This document shows, one piece after another, positions 15,296-24,527 of a DNA stretch of 33,717 bases (positions are counted from its first letter, which is position 1; each line of letters opens with the position of its first letter). The notes below the pieces were generated by a model. That model saw only the letters and a program-made list of their open reading frames with translations, was not told where the DNA came from and did no database searches. The DNA is from Rothia mucilaginosa. GTDB taxonomy: Bacteria > Actinomycetota > Actinomycetes > Actinomycetales > Micrococcaceae. The stretch is from the NCBI RefSeq assembly GCF_001061665.1, contig NZ_JVSP01000005.1, positions 1-33,717 on the forward strand, in the 5' to 3' direction. The translations under genes and the position numbers were made by a program.

Positions 15296-16465
15296 ATGAG
15301 CCCCTCTACGACATCCCTTCCGCCGGAGCTGCCGATGAGCCCGACCCTGAACGGCCCGGTGCTCATTATCGGCTCCGGCCTGCTGGGCGCCTCGATTGGC
15401 CTGGGTCTGCACGCGGCCGGGTACGAGGACGTGTACGTTCAGGACATTTCACCCACCGCCGAGGCCGTGGCGCAGGATATTGGCGCCGGCACAAGCTTCT
15501 CCTCACTGACGGAGGACCAGCGGGCCCGCTTTGAGCCGCAGCTGGTGGTCGTGGCCGCCCCTCCGGATGTGGCCGGCACCGTGTGCGCGCAGGCCCTGCG
15601 GACGTACGGGCCGCGTCCCGAGACCGGCTACCCCGGCGCCACGGTAACCGATGTGGCCTCGGTGAAGGTGCGGCCCCTTGCGGATGTGCTGGCCTCGGGC
15701 GCGGATGCATCGCGCTACGTGGGTTCGCATCCGATGGCCGGCCGTGAGAAGTCCGGGCCGGTGGCGGCTCGCGGTGAGCTGTTCCAGGCTCGCCCGTGGA
15801 TTATCTGCGAGCACGATTCGGTTCGCCCCGAGTGCGTGCGCCTGGTGCGTTCCGTGGCGGTGGAGCTGGGCGCGATTGTGACGGCGCTGAGCGTGCAGGA
15901 GCACGATCATACGGTGGCCCTCATCTCGCACGTTCCGCAGGCGATGAGCTCGTTGCTGGCCTCGCGCCTGCAGGATACCCCGCTGTATGCTCTGTCCCTG
16001 GCGGGTCAGGGGCTACGCGATACGGTGCGTATCGCGGCTTCTGACCCGACGCTGTGGGTTCAGATTTTTGCGGCGAATTCCGAGCCGATTGTGCAGACCC
16101 TCTACGGGGTTCGCGATGACCTGAACCGGCTCATCTCGACGCTGGAGAACCCGGCGGCTTCCGGCGCTCGCCTGGATTTGGCGCAGCTGATGAGCGAAGG
16201 TAATGCGGGTGTCGCCCGCATCCCGGGTAAGCACGGTACGGCTCCGGCGGCCTTCGCGACGATGACGGTGCTGGTGGACGATACCCCCGGCACCCTGGCC
16301 CGATTGCTCGCCGAGATTGGTGAGTTGGGCGCTAATATCGAGGACCTGCGGCTGGAACACTCGACGGGTGCTCCGGTGGGTATGGCTGAAATCTCGGTCA
16401 ACCCCTCGATTCTGGAGTCGCTGGTCCGCGATTTGTCGGCCCGCGGCTGGCGCGTGGTGAAGTAG
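15296..16465 (+). CDS. tyrA: prephenate dehydrogenase with C-terminal ACT domain
   Basis: A 389-residue enzyme of tyrosine synthesis, oxidising prephenate to 4-hydroxyphenylpyruvate with NAD(P). The dinucleotide loop GSGLLG is at residues 26-31. SHPMAGREKSGP (near 143-154) is the family substrate-site motif, and an all-helical dimer domain follows. Residues ~320-389 (TMTVLVDDTPGTLARLLAEI) are an ACT domain, which suggests amino-acid feedback control. GAGGAGA precedes the ATG. The gene begins 18 bases after rluB and ends 50 bases before cmk, so it is probably co-transcribed with them. Confidence 0.93.
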   Translation: MSPSTTSLPPELPMSPTLNGPVLIIGSGLLGASIGLGLHAAGYEDVYVQDISPTAEAVAQDIGAGTSFSSLTEDQRARFEPQLVVVAAPPDVAGTVCAQALRTYGPRPETGYPGATVTDVASVKVRPLADVLASGADASRYVGSHPMAGREKSGPVAARGELFQARPWIICEHDSVRPECVRLVRSVAVELGAIVTALSVQEHDHTVALISHVPQAMSSLLASRLQDTPLYALSLAGQGLRDTVRIAASDPTLWVQIFAANSEPIVQTLYGVRDDLNRLISTLENPAASGARLDLAQLMSEGNAGVARIPGKHGTAPAAFATMTVLVDDTPGTLARLLAEIGELGANIEDLRLEHSTGAPVGMAEISVNPSILESLVRDLSARGWRVVK

Positions 16466-16515
16466 AGTTAATGCTGTATTTTCCGGCATGGAGCGAGACG
16501 AATTAAAGGAGTGCA

Positions 16516-17208
16516 ATGCACGAGAACCCTAAACTGACGATTGCTATCGACGGACCTTCCGGCTCCGGCAAGTCGTCTGTGTCTAAGGAAGTGGCCCGTC
16601 ACTTTGGCCTGGCCTACCTGGATACCGGTGCGATGTACCGCGCCGCAACCTACCGTGTGCTGGAGCTCGGCATTGACCTGAACGATGCCGAGGCCATCGC
16701 GAAGGCCGTCAAGGAGATGCCCCTGGTGTTCGGTACGAACATCAACGAGGAAGAGATCATGATGGGCTCTACCGATATCCGTGAGGAGATTCGTAGCGAG
16801 CGCATTTCTTCGGCCGTGTCTGCCGTGGCTTCGGTTCCGGCGGTTCGCGAGTACCTCATCGGTCTGCAGCGTTGGACGATTGACCACGCCGTGAACGGTA
16901 TGGTCGCCGAGGGTCGCGATATTACGACCGTGGTGGCTCCCGATGCTGACGCCCGCATCCTGCTGACCGCCTCCGAGGAGGTGCGCATGGCTCGCCGCGG
17001 CCTGGAGAACTCCGAGAAGTCCGGCGCTTCGGGTGATTTGAGCAAGCAGATCGCCGAGCGTGACGCGAAGGATGCGAAGGTCAATAACTTCATGGAGGCC
17101 GCCGAGGGCGTGACCCTGGTGGACAGCTCGGACCTTGATTTTAATGAGACGGTCTCCGCGGTGATTAACGCCGTGAACGACCAGTTGAAGGCGAAGCGCG
17201 CGGGCTAG
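16516..17208 (+). CDS. cmk: cytidylate kinase
   Basis: A 230-residue P-loop kinase that phosphorylates CMP and dCMP. The Walker A loop GPSGSGKS is at residues 13-20, YLDTGAMYRA at ~35-44 and EGRDITTVV at ~135-143; the NMP-binding insert and LID region (ARRGLENSEKSG) are present. AAAGGAG lies 4-5 bases before the ATG. It is followed by der in the conserved actinobacterial order. Confidence 0.95.
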   Translation: MHENPKLTIAIDGPSGSGKSSVSKEVARHFGLAYLDTGAMYRAATYRVLELGIDLNDAEAIAKAVKEMPLVFGTNINEEEIMMGSTDIREEIRSERISSAVSAVASVPAVREYLIGLQRWTIDHAVNGMVAEGRDITTVVAPDADARILLTASEEVRMARRGLENSEKSGASGDLSKQIAERDAKDAKVNNFMEAAEGVTLVDSSDLDFNETVSAVINAVNDQLKAKRAG

Positions 17209-17226
17209 GTTCCGTGGAAACGCCGG

Positions 17227-17247
17227 GGGAGCGGGGAATCCGCTCCC
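17227..17247 (+). other. small hairpin between cmk and der
   Basis: GGGAGCGG (17227-17234) pairs with CCGCTCCC (17240-17247) around a 5-base loop. No T run follows. It lies about 18 bases past the cmk stop and may stabilise an RNA end or attenuate der. Confidence 0.5.
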
Positions 17248-17319
17248 GAGAAGACGTTGAGCCGCTCTTGCGTGCTGACCGAGGGGTTGGCCGCGGTGCG
17301 GGTAGAGAAAGGAGCGTGC

Positions 17320-18900
17320 ATGGCTGAGGACGCTATCCGCGACGATTACGAAGAGAAGTACCTGGGCGGTGGCGAGGACGACGTTACCGAGCGCCTGGCT
17401 GAGATTGACGACGAAACCGCCGACCAGCGCGCCCAGGCCCTGCTGGAGGGCCTGGAAGACTACGACCTGGATGAAGAGGACCGCGCCCTGCTGGGTGCCT
17501 GGGGCTTCGACGTTGAGGAAGAGGAAGAGCAGCTGGCCGACCCGGTGGTGGCGATTGTTGGCCGCCCGAACGTGGGTAAGTCGACCATCATCAACCGTAT
17601 TCTGGGCCGCCGTGAGGCCGTGGTGGAGGATAAGCCGGGCGTGACCCGCGACCGCGTGTCCTACAAGGCCGAGTGGCTGGGCAAGAGCTTCACCCTGGTG
17701 GATACCGGCGGTTGGGAGTCTGATGCCCGCGGTATTGATGCTCAGGTGGCCGATCAGGCCGAGATTGCGGTGGAGCAGGCCGATGTTGTGGTCCTGGTGG
17801 TGGATGCCCGCGTGGGCGTGACCGCCTCGGATGAGCAGATTGTGCGCATGCTGCGCCGTGTGAAGAAGCCGATCATTCTGATTGCCAACAAGATTGACGA
17901 CGCCCACCTGGAGCCGGAGATTTATAACCTCTGGTCGCTGGGTATGGGTCAGCCGTTCCCCGTTTCGGGTCTGCACGGCCGCGGCCTGGCGGATGCCCTG
18001 GACGAGATCCTTGAGGTCATGCCGGAGCACTCGCAGTTCGCTCAGCCGGAGGCGCTGGGCGGCCCGCGTCGTGTGGCTCTGGTGGGTCGCCCGAACGTGG
18101 GTAAGTCCTCGCTGCTGAACAAGCTGGCGGGTTCTGAACGTGCCGTGGTGAACGACCTGGCCGGTACCACCCGCGACCCGATTGACGAGATCATCGAGCT
18201 GGGCGGCTACCCCTGGCGTTTTGTGGATACCGCGGGTATTCGCCGTCGCCAGCACATGGCGAAGGGCGCGGAGTTCTACTCCTCGCTGCGCACCCAGACC
18301 GCCCTGGAGCGTTCCGAGGTTGCCGTGGTGCTGCTGGATGTTTCCGAGCCGATTTCTGAGCAGGATGTGCGCATCGTGCAGACCGTGATTGACTCGGGCC
18401 GCGCGATGGTTCTGGCCTTCAACAAGTGGGATACCCTCGACGAGGATCGCCGCGAGATGCTGGAGCGCGAGATTGAGCGCGACCTGGCGCACGTGAAGTG
18501 GGCTCCTCGTGTGAACATTTCGGCGAAGACCGGTTGGCACAAGGACAAGCTGGTCCCGGCCCTGGAGCACTCGCTGGAGTCGTGGGATTCGCGTATTCCG
18601 ACCGGCCGCCTGAACGCATTCCTGGGTGAGATTGTGGCCGCGCATCCGCACCCGCTGCGCGGTGGCAAGCAGCCGCGCATCCTGTTCGGTACTCAGGTGT
18701 CTTCGCGCCCGCCGAAGTTTGTGCTGTTTACGACCGGCTTCCTGGATCCGGGTTACCGACGCTTCATCATGCGTCGTCTGCGTGAGACCTTTGATTTCAC
18801 AGGCACCCCGATTGAGATTTCGATGCGCGTGCGTGAGCGCCGTACCCTGGGCGAGCGCCAGAGCGCGAAGGCTAAGAAGGGTAAGGGTGGCCGCCGTTAG
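17320..18900 (+). CDS. der: ribosome-biogenesis GTPase Der (EngA)
   Basis: A 526-residue tandem GTPase needed for 50S assembly. The first G domain has GRPNVGKST at 81-89, DTGG and NKID. The second has GRPNVGKSS at 256-264, DTAG and NKWD. A KH-like C-terminal domain ends in a Lys/Arg-rich tail. The first ~74 residues are a highly acidic extension, usual in actinobacterial Der. GAAAGGAG (17307-17314) sets the ATG at 17320; an in-frame TTG at 17257 has no comparable site. Confidence 0.95.
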   Translation: MAEDAIRDDYEEKYLGGGEDDVTERLAEIDDETADQRAQALLEGLEDYDLDEEDRALLGAWGFDVEEEEEQLADPVVAIVGRPNVGKSTIINRILGRREAVVEDKPGVTRDRVSYKAEWLGKSFTLVDTGGWESDARGIDAQVADQAEIAVEQADVVVLVVDARVGVTASDEQIVRMLRRVKKPIILIANKIDDAHLEPEIYNLWSLGMGQPFPVSGLHGRGLADALDEILEVMPEHSQFAQPEALGGPRRVALVGRPNVGKSSLLNKLAGSERAVVNDLAGTTRDPIDEIIELGGYPWRFVDTAGIRRRQHMAKGAEFYSSLRTQTALERSEVAVVLLDVSEPISEQDVRIVQTVIDSGRAMVLAFNKWDTLDEDRREMLEREIERDLAHVKWAPRVNISAKTGWHKDKLVPALEHSLESWDSRIPTGRLNAFLGEIVAAHPHPLRGGKQPRILFGTQVSSRPPKFVLFTTGFLDPGYRRFIMRRLRETFDFTGTPIEISMRVRERRTLGERQSAKAKKGKGGRR

Positions 18901-18964
18901 CGCGGTCTCGGCTCCTTATGACCGGAACGGTTCGTGTGCCGGGGTGACGGGTTGTGCCGTGGCC

Positions 18965-19000
18965 CCGGCGCGCGGCGCGTTCGGCGCCGGTTGCGTTTTT
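18965..19000 (+). terminator. terminator after der
   Basis: CCGGCGC (18965-18971) pairs with GCGCCGG (18984-18990); the T run GTTTTT follows at 18995-19000. The arm content is very GC-rich and alternative pairings exist. Confidence 0.7.
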
Positions 19001-19153
19001 GAGAACGGGGGCGGCGGACCGACAGCAGATGCGTCCAAAAGATTTTTAAGATTTTTTCTAAAAACCGTGAATCCGGCTTGCGAGGTGCCGAAAACACCGG
19101 TATAGTTATTCGAGTGTTCGGGGGAAACCCCGGGCTAATCGTGAATAACGAAT

Positions 19154-19227
<74 letters not shown>

Positions 19228-19232
19228 CAGAT

Positions 19233-19268
19233 AAAGCTCCGGGAGGATTTTCCTTCCGGAGCTTTTTT
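19233..19268 (+). terminator. terminator after tRNA-Pro
   Basis: AAAGCTCCGG (19233-19242) pairs with CCGGAGCTTT (19256-19265), followed by a T run to 19268. The start is 6 bases past the tRNA. Confidence 0.93.
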
Positions 19269-19689
19269 GTATGCTCTGAATCTTATACGGGCCATTTATC
19301 CGATTCGCGAGTATCGGCTGTTTGGCGCGGCTGACGCGGTCGTGCGCTCGCTGGCGGTTAGAAAGTCCTTGCGCTTGTTCCACGCGTTGATGGAACCCTG
19401 GGCTAGGCCCGAGGAACCACTGAGCAATCTCTCCCGGCGAGAGCCTAGCTGACCTGTGCGCCAAGTGTATGTTGCGTTATGTTACCTCCCGCGGGCGCGG
19501 ATTTGGACGGGGGAGGGAGGGGCCGAGCCGCGAAACTGCCGATGGGATGGGTAGTTTGGGTAGAAATGTAAATATGAGCTTGAATCTAAATGTTGGAATA
19601 CATCTGAATATGTGGGTATTCGATGGTACATTGGATACCAAGGAACCGTGTGTAAAGTTGCGCAAACCACCCTTCAGGGGTTTAGATTT

Positions 19690-19705
19690 CCTTGATATAT
19701 CAAGG
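19690..19705. promoter_or_regulatory. 16-bp perfect palindrome, candidate operator
   Basis: CCTTGATATATCAAGG reads the same on both strands over 16 bases. It includes a TTGATA that could serve as a -35. It does not match the GntR-type consensus known for LldR lactate regulators, so the binding protein is unknown. Confidence 0.6.
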
Positions 19706-19711
19706 AGTATT

Positions 19712-19780
19712 TGGGTTTATGTGACCTAAACACGGTCTGGCACACTCAGAATTCACAGCCGTAAAACCAACATAAACCCA
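19712..19780. repeat. 11-bp inverted repeat flanking 47 bases
   Basis: TGGGTTTATGT (19712-19722) and ACATAAACCCA (19770-19780) are exact reverse complements. They may be paired binding sites, or the ends of an RNA fold in the permease leader. Confidence 0.75.
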
Positions 19781-19921
19781 CGCGAAGACACCTCTTCACA
19801 CAGTACCTTTCTGGCACGACGAGAAGGACGCTCTCGGTATATCCCGCAGGGCAGGGAATCAGGCAGGTTTACGGCATAACGATCCCGCCCCTCGGGGCGC
19901 GGAAAGGAACGCAATACAATC

Positions 19922-21562
19922 ATGTGGCAGCAAGTCTACGACCCGCTACACTCGAGTGCCCTCTCTGCACTCGTGGCAGCAGTCCCGATTATTTTCTTCC
20001 TTCTGGGCCTCACCGTCCTGAAGCTCAGCGGTATTAAATCTGCCGTCATCTCCCTGGCGCTCGCACTCGTGATCGGTTGCGGCATCTTCGGTATGCCCGT
20101 CACCGCAGGTGCAGGATCCATCCTCTACGGTTTCCTCTCAGGCCTGTGGCCCATCGGCTGGATCGTTCTCATGGCAGTGTGGCTCTACCGCATTTCCGTG
20201 CGTTCCGGCGGCTTCGAAATCGTTCGCTCCTCCATCTCGTCCATCTCTACTGACCAGCGCATCCAGATGCTGCTGATTGCATTCTGCTTCGGTGGCTTCC
20301 TTGAAGGCGCTGCAGGCTTCGGTATTCCGATTGCTATCTGTGCCGCACTGCTGGTTTCCTTGGGCTTCAACCCGCTCAAGGCCGCAATGTTCGCCCTGAT
20401 TGCTAACGTGAGCTCCGGTGCGTACGGCGCTATCGGTATCCCCGTGACCACCGCGGCGACCCGCGGTGGCGTGGACCTGCACGGCCTGTCCACCGAGTTG
20501 GTTCTGGTGATCCAGATTATCGCAGCCCTCATCCCCGTGCTGCTCGTCGCAATTCAGGACGGTCTGCGCGGTATCCGCGAAGTCGGTCTGGTAGCACTGA
20601 TTGTTGGTCTGATTTACTCTGGCGGCCAGTCTGTCCTGCTCGCAGGCCTCGGTAACCCCGAGCTCGTCGACATCATCCCGCCGCTGCTGGCTCTGATTGC
20701 CCTGGCACTCATCATGCAGAAGTGGCAGCCCAAGAACATCTTCCGTGAGCCCACCGCGCCCTCCCTGGAAGAGGTTGAGGCTCAGCAGAGCGTCAAGCAC
20801 ACCGGTGGCGAAATCCTCAAGGCATGGAGCCCCTTCGTCTACCTGTCCGTCGTGATTCTGCTCTGGTCCACCGCGATGAAGCCGCTCTTTGCTAAGGGGG
20901 GTCTGCTGGCCTTCAGTAACATCACCTTCCCCGTTCCGTGGCTGCACCAGACCATCCAGCAGACCGCACCGATCGTTGCAACCCCCAAGGCAATTGACGT
21001 GACCTACACCTGGAACATCATTGGTGCTTCCGGTACCGCAATTCTGGTGGCTGCAATCATCACCATCCTGACCTCCTCCATCAGCTGGGGCGAGGCTATC
21101 GAGGAACTCGGTGCAACCTGGAAGCAGCTGCAGACCCCGATCATCATGATCTGCCTGGTCATGTCCGTTGCAAACGTCATGAACTACGCAGGTATGATTA
21201 CCTCCATCGCACTGGCTGTTGCCGCTGTGGGCGCAATCTTCCCGCTGCTGTCCCCGATCATCGGTTGGATTGGCGTGTTCGTGACCGGCTCCGTGGTGAA
21301 CAACAACATCCTCTTCGCAGGCCTGCAGGCTACCACCGCACAGCAGATTGGCGTCAGCCAGACCCTGTTGGTTGCATCCAACACCGCCGGTGGTGTGATG
21401 GCGAAGATCGTTTCCCCGCAGTCCATCGCAATTGCCGCCGCTGCTGTGAACAGCTCCGGCGAGGAATCCAAGATTACCTCCATGGCAATCAAGTACAGTG
21501 CAGCCCTGCTGGTCGTCACCTGTGTTTGGGTTTACGTCCTGTCGTTGGTTATGCCTTCCTAA
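19922..21562 (+). CDS. lctP: L-lactate permease (LctP family), first copy
   Basis: A 546-residue inner-membrane transporter of the lactate permease family (TC 2.A.14), which imports lactate with protons and sometimes glycolate. It has about 12-14 hydrophobic helices from residue ~15 to the C-terminus. FGGFLEGAAGFGIPIAI, GFNPLKAAMFALIAN and the C-terminal [17 protein letters not shown] are family hallmarks. The N-terminus MWQQVYDPL matches the second intact copy, fixing the start although AAAGGA is 13 bases away, longer than usual. The long leader carries palindromes, so it is probably regulated. No lactate dehydrogenase gene is next to it. Confidence 0.93.
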   Translation: MWQQVYDPLHSSALSALVAAVPIIFFLLGLTVLKLSGIKSAVISLALALVIGCGIFGMPVTAGAGSILYGFLSGLWPIGWIVLMAVWLYRISVRSGGFEIVRSSISSISTDQRIQMLLIAFCFGGFLEGAAGFGIPIAICAALLVSLGFNPLKAAMFALIANVSSGAYGAIGIPVTTAATRGGVDLHGLSTELVLVIQIIAALIPVLLVAIQDGLRGIREVGLVALIVGLIYSGGQSVLLAGLGNPELVDIIPPLLALIALALIMQKWQPKNIFREPTAPSLEEVEAQQSVKHTGGEILKAWSPFVYLSVVILLWSTAMKPLFAKGGLLAFSNITFPVPWLHQTIQQTAPIVATPKAIDVTYTWNIIGASGTAILVAAIITILTSSISWGEAIEELGATWKQLQTPIIMICLVMSVANVMNYAGMITSIALAVAAVGAIFPLLSPIIGWIGVFVTGSVVNNNILFAGLQATTAQQIGVSQTLLVASNTAGGVMAKIVSPQSIAIAAAAVNSSGEESKITSMAIKYSAALLVVTCVWVYVLSLVMPS

Positions 21563-21603
21563 TATTGGCTCGGGTGCCCCTGCCGGGAACCCCGAATCGT
21601 GGT

Positions 21604-21639
21604 GCGAGCCCCCGTCCACCTGTGTGGACGGGGGCTCGC
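21604..21639 (+). terminator. strong hairpin after the first permease
   Basis: A 16-bp perfect stem, GCGAGCCCCCGTCCAC (21604-21619) with GTGGACGGGGGCTCGC (21624-21639), and a CTGT loop. No T run follows. Confidence 0.8.
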
Positions 21640-21927
21640 CCGCGTATTGGAGGATTATTGCCTGTACACGGGCGGGGGAGTAGGGGTATTTTCTGACGAG
21701 CGCGGACATGTCTGCTGAGCACCCGGTGGGGAAGAAAATGAAGAGGAAAACCGGGGGCTATTCGGGCGTAAAAATGCGGATGTGCCCCATCTGTGCAGAC
21801 TTAAGGTAAACCTATCCTGAAGTAGCCCATGAGACCTGTTAGCGTTAGGGGATAAAGTCAAAAGCACCTAGAGCTCGGAGGCGACCGCCCCGGGTTGGGT
21901 GGAGGTGCGGAGCCGCCGGCTCAAGCC
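21640..21927. other. non-coding region before the permease remnant
   Basis: No gene is supported; an eight-codon ATG frame at 21829 is the only start near the iron-box-like site. At the border with the remnant, GGAGG (21901-21905) and CCTCC (21926-21930) enclose GAGCC/GGCTC (21910-21914, 21918-21922), a two-part hairpin right where permease homology begins. Confidence 0.55.
21802..21820. promoter_or_regulatory. DtxR/IdeR iron-box-like site
   Basis: TAAGGTAAACCTATCCTGA agrees with the degenerate 19-bp consensus TWAGGTWAGSCTWACCTWA at 16 of 19 positions by hand alignment. It lies ~107 bases upstream of the permease remnant. No intact iron gene follows, so it may be left over from a deleted gene's promoter, or chance. 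Confidence 0.4.
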
Positions 21928-22284
21928 TCCATCGCGCTTGCACTGGCTACGGCCGGTTCGCTCTTCCCGCTGCTCTCGCCGGTCATCGGTTGGATCGGCG
22001 TGTTCGTGACCGGTTCGGTGACCAACGCGAACGTGCTCTTTGCCGGCCTGCAGTCCACCACCGCAACCCAGATTGGTGTTGACCCGACCCTGCTGGCGGC
22101 CGCTAATACCGCCGGTGGTGTGATGGGCAAGATCGTCTCCCCGCAGTCGATCGCCATTGCGGCGGCGGCTGTGAATAGCGCCGGCGAGGAATCTAAGATT
22201 ACCTCCATGTCTATCAAGTACAGCGCTATTCTGCTGGTCCTGGTGTGTGTCTGGTCCTACACTCTCTCGCTCATGGTGGGCTAA
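21928..22284 (+). pseudogene. lactate permease remnant (C-terminal fragment)
   Basis: 118 codons from SIALA to the stop align with the last 119 residues of the first copy (428-546); about 427 N-terminal residues are missing. The frame is open back to TTG 21895, but those 11 extra codons are not permease. It reads [12 protein letters not shown] and [12 protein letters not shown] like the second intact copy, but [19 protein letters not shown] like the first, so it is a third paralog rather than a recent duplicate of either. The kept frame has no internal stop, so the loss may be recent. It still has its own terminator. A functional short protein of 2-3 helices is unlikely. Confidence 0.88.
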
Positions 22285-22349
22285 TGCCGCTCACGGGTGC
22301 GGTTTGTGGGGCGACGGCACGATAGCCTCCCGACAAGCCGTAATGCACC

Positions 22350-22387
22350 GGCCCCCTTCCCGATTGTCGACGGTCGGGAAGGGGGCC
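22350..22387 (+). terminator. terminator after the permease remnant
   Basis: GGCCCCCTTCCCGA (22350-22363) pairs perfectly with TCGGGAAGGGGGCC (22374-22387) around a 10-base loop; TTCGTGTT follows. Confidence 0.8.
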
Positions 22388-22853
22388 TTCGTGTTGAAGC
22401 GGGGAGTGTAAAGATGGTGTAAGGCTTGCGCTGTCCTCCCGGCCCGGGGACGCGGAATACAGAGCATGGATAATCAACGTAGATAATCGATAAATGATAA
22501 TGATATTCAAATGGTATTTCGCTCTGTAAAAGCTCTTAACATTCAACAAACGATGGTGATAACCTTCTATATGGGCATTGGCGCCGAAGGCGAGCTACGG
22601 ACTGAGAGATTTTAGCCTCGAGGCCTCTGGCGAGAGAACCGATGCCCCATACCGTGCCATATCCTTTCCCGCGCTACGCCTTCCGTCAGGGCCCAGCACA
22701 CAGACACGATGTTGCTACGCCTTCCGGGCGAAACTCGCAGTAGCAGAGGCGGCGTGAGGTTGCGTCTCCGCACACCCCAAAAGGGTAAACGGGCGTACCT
22801 TAAAGCGACATCCAAGCCGCTGTAGGTACTCCTGCGGCGGGGAAGGACAGCAT
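22388..22853. other. 470-base non-coding region upstream of the second permease
   Basis: No supported gene. An AT-rich patch at ~22470-22560 holds TGATAATGATATTCA (22495-22509), a partial Fur-like 7-1-7 pattern. The 13-mer GCTACGCCTTCCG occurs twice in direct orientation (22673-22685 and 22714-22726), a possible pair of regulator sites. GGGGAAGGA before 22854 is the permease ribosome-binding site. Confidence 0.55.
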
Positions 22854-24476
22854 ATGTGGTCTCAGACCTATGACCCTCTCAACGCCCCGGTGCTTTCGGC
22901 ACTCGTGGCGGCATCCCCCATCATTCTTTTTCTGCTCTGCCTTACGGTATTCAAACTCAGCGGCATTAAATCAGCCCTGATTACCCTTGTCCTCACCCTG
23001 GGTATTGCACTGGGTGTTTTCCGGCTACCCGTGACGGCGGCGGCCGGTTCAATCCTCTATGGTTTCCTCTCCGCGTTCTGGCCCATCGGCTGGATTGTGC
23101 TCATGGCTGTGTGGCTTTACCGCATCACGGTGCGTAGCGGAAAGTTTGCCGTCGTGCGAGCCTCGGTTTCCTCTATTTCACCGGACCAGCGCATCCAGGT
23201 GCTACTCATTGCCCTCTGCTTTGCCGGATTTATTGAGGGTGCGGCTGGTTTCGGCATCCCGATTGCTATCTCGGTGGCACTGCTGGTAGCCCTGGGATTC
23301 AACCCGCTCAAGGCCGCCATGCTCTCCCTGGTCGCCAACGCTACCGTGGGCGCGTACGGTGCGGTCGGTATTCCGGTGACCACCGGTGCCGCCATCGGTA
23401 ACGTGGACCTGGGACATCTCTCCGACCAGATGGTCTGGGTTCTGCAGATTTTCGCGGCCCTCGTGCCCGTACTCGTGGTCGCCATTCAGGACGGCCTGCG
23501 GGGCGTCCGAGAGGTCGGCCCGATCGCTCTGGCTACCGGTATCGTGATTTCCGGCCTGCAGAGCATCATGCTGTGGGTCCTGCAGGCCCCCGAGCTCATC
23601 GGTATTCTGCCCCCGCTGGTCGGTCTGGTCTTCCTGGCAACTGTCATGCGTTTCTGGCAACCCAAGCACATCTACCGAGAGCCCACCGCCCCGACCCTGG
23701 AGGAGCTGGCGGGGAAGAAGGACCCGGCCTACAGCCTGCGTGAAATTGCCAACGCCTGGAGCCCCTTCATCTTCCTTTCCGCGACCATCCTGCTCTGGTC
23801 CACCGCGCTGAAGCCCGTCTTCGATGCTAATGGGCCGCTGGGCTTTGCAAACCTTAGTTTCCACGTGCCCGGTATTCACCACCAGATTGGTGATGGCGAG
23901 GGCCTGGCAATTCACGCGGTCTTCAACTGGAACATTCTGGGTGCCGCAGGTACCGCGATTCTGGTGGCGGCTCTGCTCTCCGCCCTGACCTCGAAGATTA
24001 CCGTGCGTGAGACCCTGCAGGAGCTCAACGGATCCTGGCAGCAGCTGAAGAAGCCCATCTATATGATTTGCCTGGTGATGTCCGTGGCAAACCTGATGAA
24101 CTACGCAGGCATGACCTCTTCTATCGCGCTTGCGGTAGCTTCCGCCGGTGCATTCTTCCCGCTCTTCTCTCCCGCCATCGGCTGGGTCGGTGTGTTCGTG
24201 ACCGGTTCGGTCACCAACAACAACGTGCTCTTTGCCGGATTGCAAGCAAGCACCGCGCAGCAGATTGGCGTGGACCCCGCTATGCTGGTGGCCGCCAATA
24301 CCTCCGGTGGTGTGATGGGTAAGATCGTTTCCCCGCAGTCGATTGCGGTGGCGGTGGCCGCCGTGAACCAGGCCGGTCAGGAGTCGAAGGTTACCTCAAT
24401 TACCATCAAGTACAGCCTCTTCCTGCTGGTGCTGCTGTGCATCTGGACCTACCTCCTCTCTCTGTTTATGCACTAG
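22854..24476 (+). CDS. lctP: L-lactate permease (LctP family), second intact copy
   Basis: A 540-residue transporter with the same layout as the first copy: N-terminus MWSQTYDPL, FIEGAAGFGIPIAI, GFNPLKAAMLSLVAN, and [22 protein letters not shown] in the last quarter. About 12-14 membrane helices. The central loop (~residues 275-305 and ~335-355) differs most from copy one, so substrate preference (D- or L-lactate, glycolate) or expression may differ. The ATG at 22854 follows GGGGAAGGA at good spacing. It is a separate transcription unit, with its own upstream region and hairpin. Confidence 0.93.
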   Translation: MWSQTYDPLNAPVLSALVAASPIILFLLCLTVFKLSGIKSALITLVLTLGIALGVFRLPVTAAAGSILYGFLSAFWPIGWIVLMAVWLYRITVRSGKFAVVRASVSSISPDQRIQVLLIALCFAGFIEGAAGFGIPIAISVALLVALGFNPLKAAMLSLVANATVGAYGAVGIPVTTGAAIGNVDLGHLSDQMVWVLQIFAALVPVLVVAIQDGLRGVREVGPIALATGIVISGLQSIMLWVLQAPELIGILPPLVGLVFLATVMRFWQPKHIYREPTAPTLEELAGKKDPAYSLREIANAWSPFIFLSATILLWSTALKPVFDANGPLGFANLSFHVPGIHHQIGDGEGLAIHAVFNWNILGAAGTAILVAALLSALTSKITVRETLQELNGSWQQLKKPIYMICLVMSVANLMNYAGMTSSIALAVASAGAFFPLFSPAIGWVGVFVTGSVTNNNVLFAGLQASTAQQIGVDPAMLVAANTSGGVMGKIVSPQSIAVAVAAVNQAGQESKVTSITIKYSLFLLVLLCIWTYLLSLFMH

Positions 24477-24527
24477 CCCGTCCCCGACTTTTCCTCTGAA
24501 GAAGTACGAGGGCTGAAGACTTCTCGA

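Larger units (their letters stand above)
19270..19921. other. 650-base non-coding region upstream of the first lactate permease
   Basis: No supported gene. Short open frames on both strands have no ribosome-binding sites and strange compositions. The stretch 19550-19735 is clearly AT-richer than its surroundings. It holds TGGTA/TACCA (19624-19628, 19636-19640), a 16-bp palindrome and an 11-bp inverted repeat (listed separately). A CGCCC/GGGCG hairpin (19886-19899) sits just before the permease ribosome-binding site. It is likely a regulatory leader. Confidence 0.6.

Noticed and set aside
19469-19729. 86-codon frame upstream of the first lactate permease
   Set aside because: It runs across the palindrome and AT-rich block, has no ribosome-binding site, and its amino-acid make-up looks like translated non-coding DNA.
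20138-21709. 523-codon - strand frame opposite the first permease
   Set aside because: It is the complement of a biased coding gene; its product is rich in Gln, His, Asp and Cys with no family likeness.
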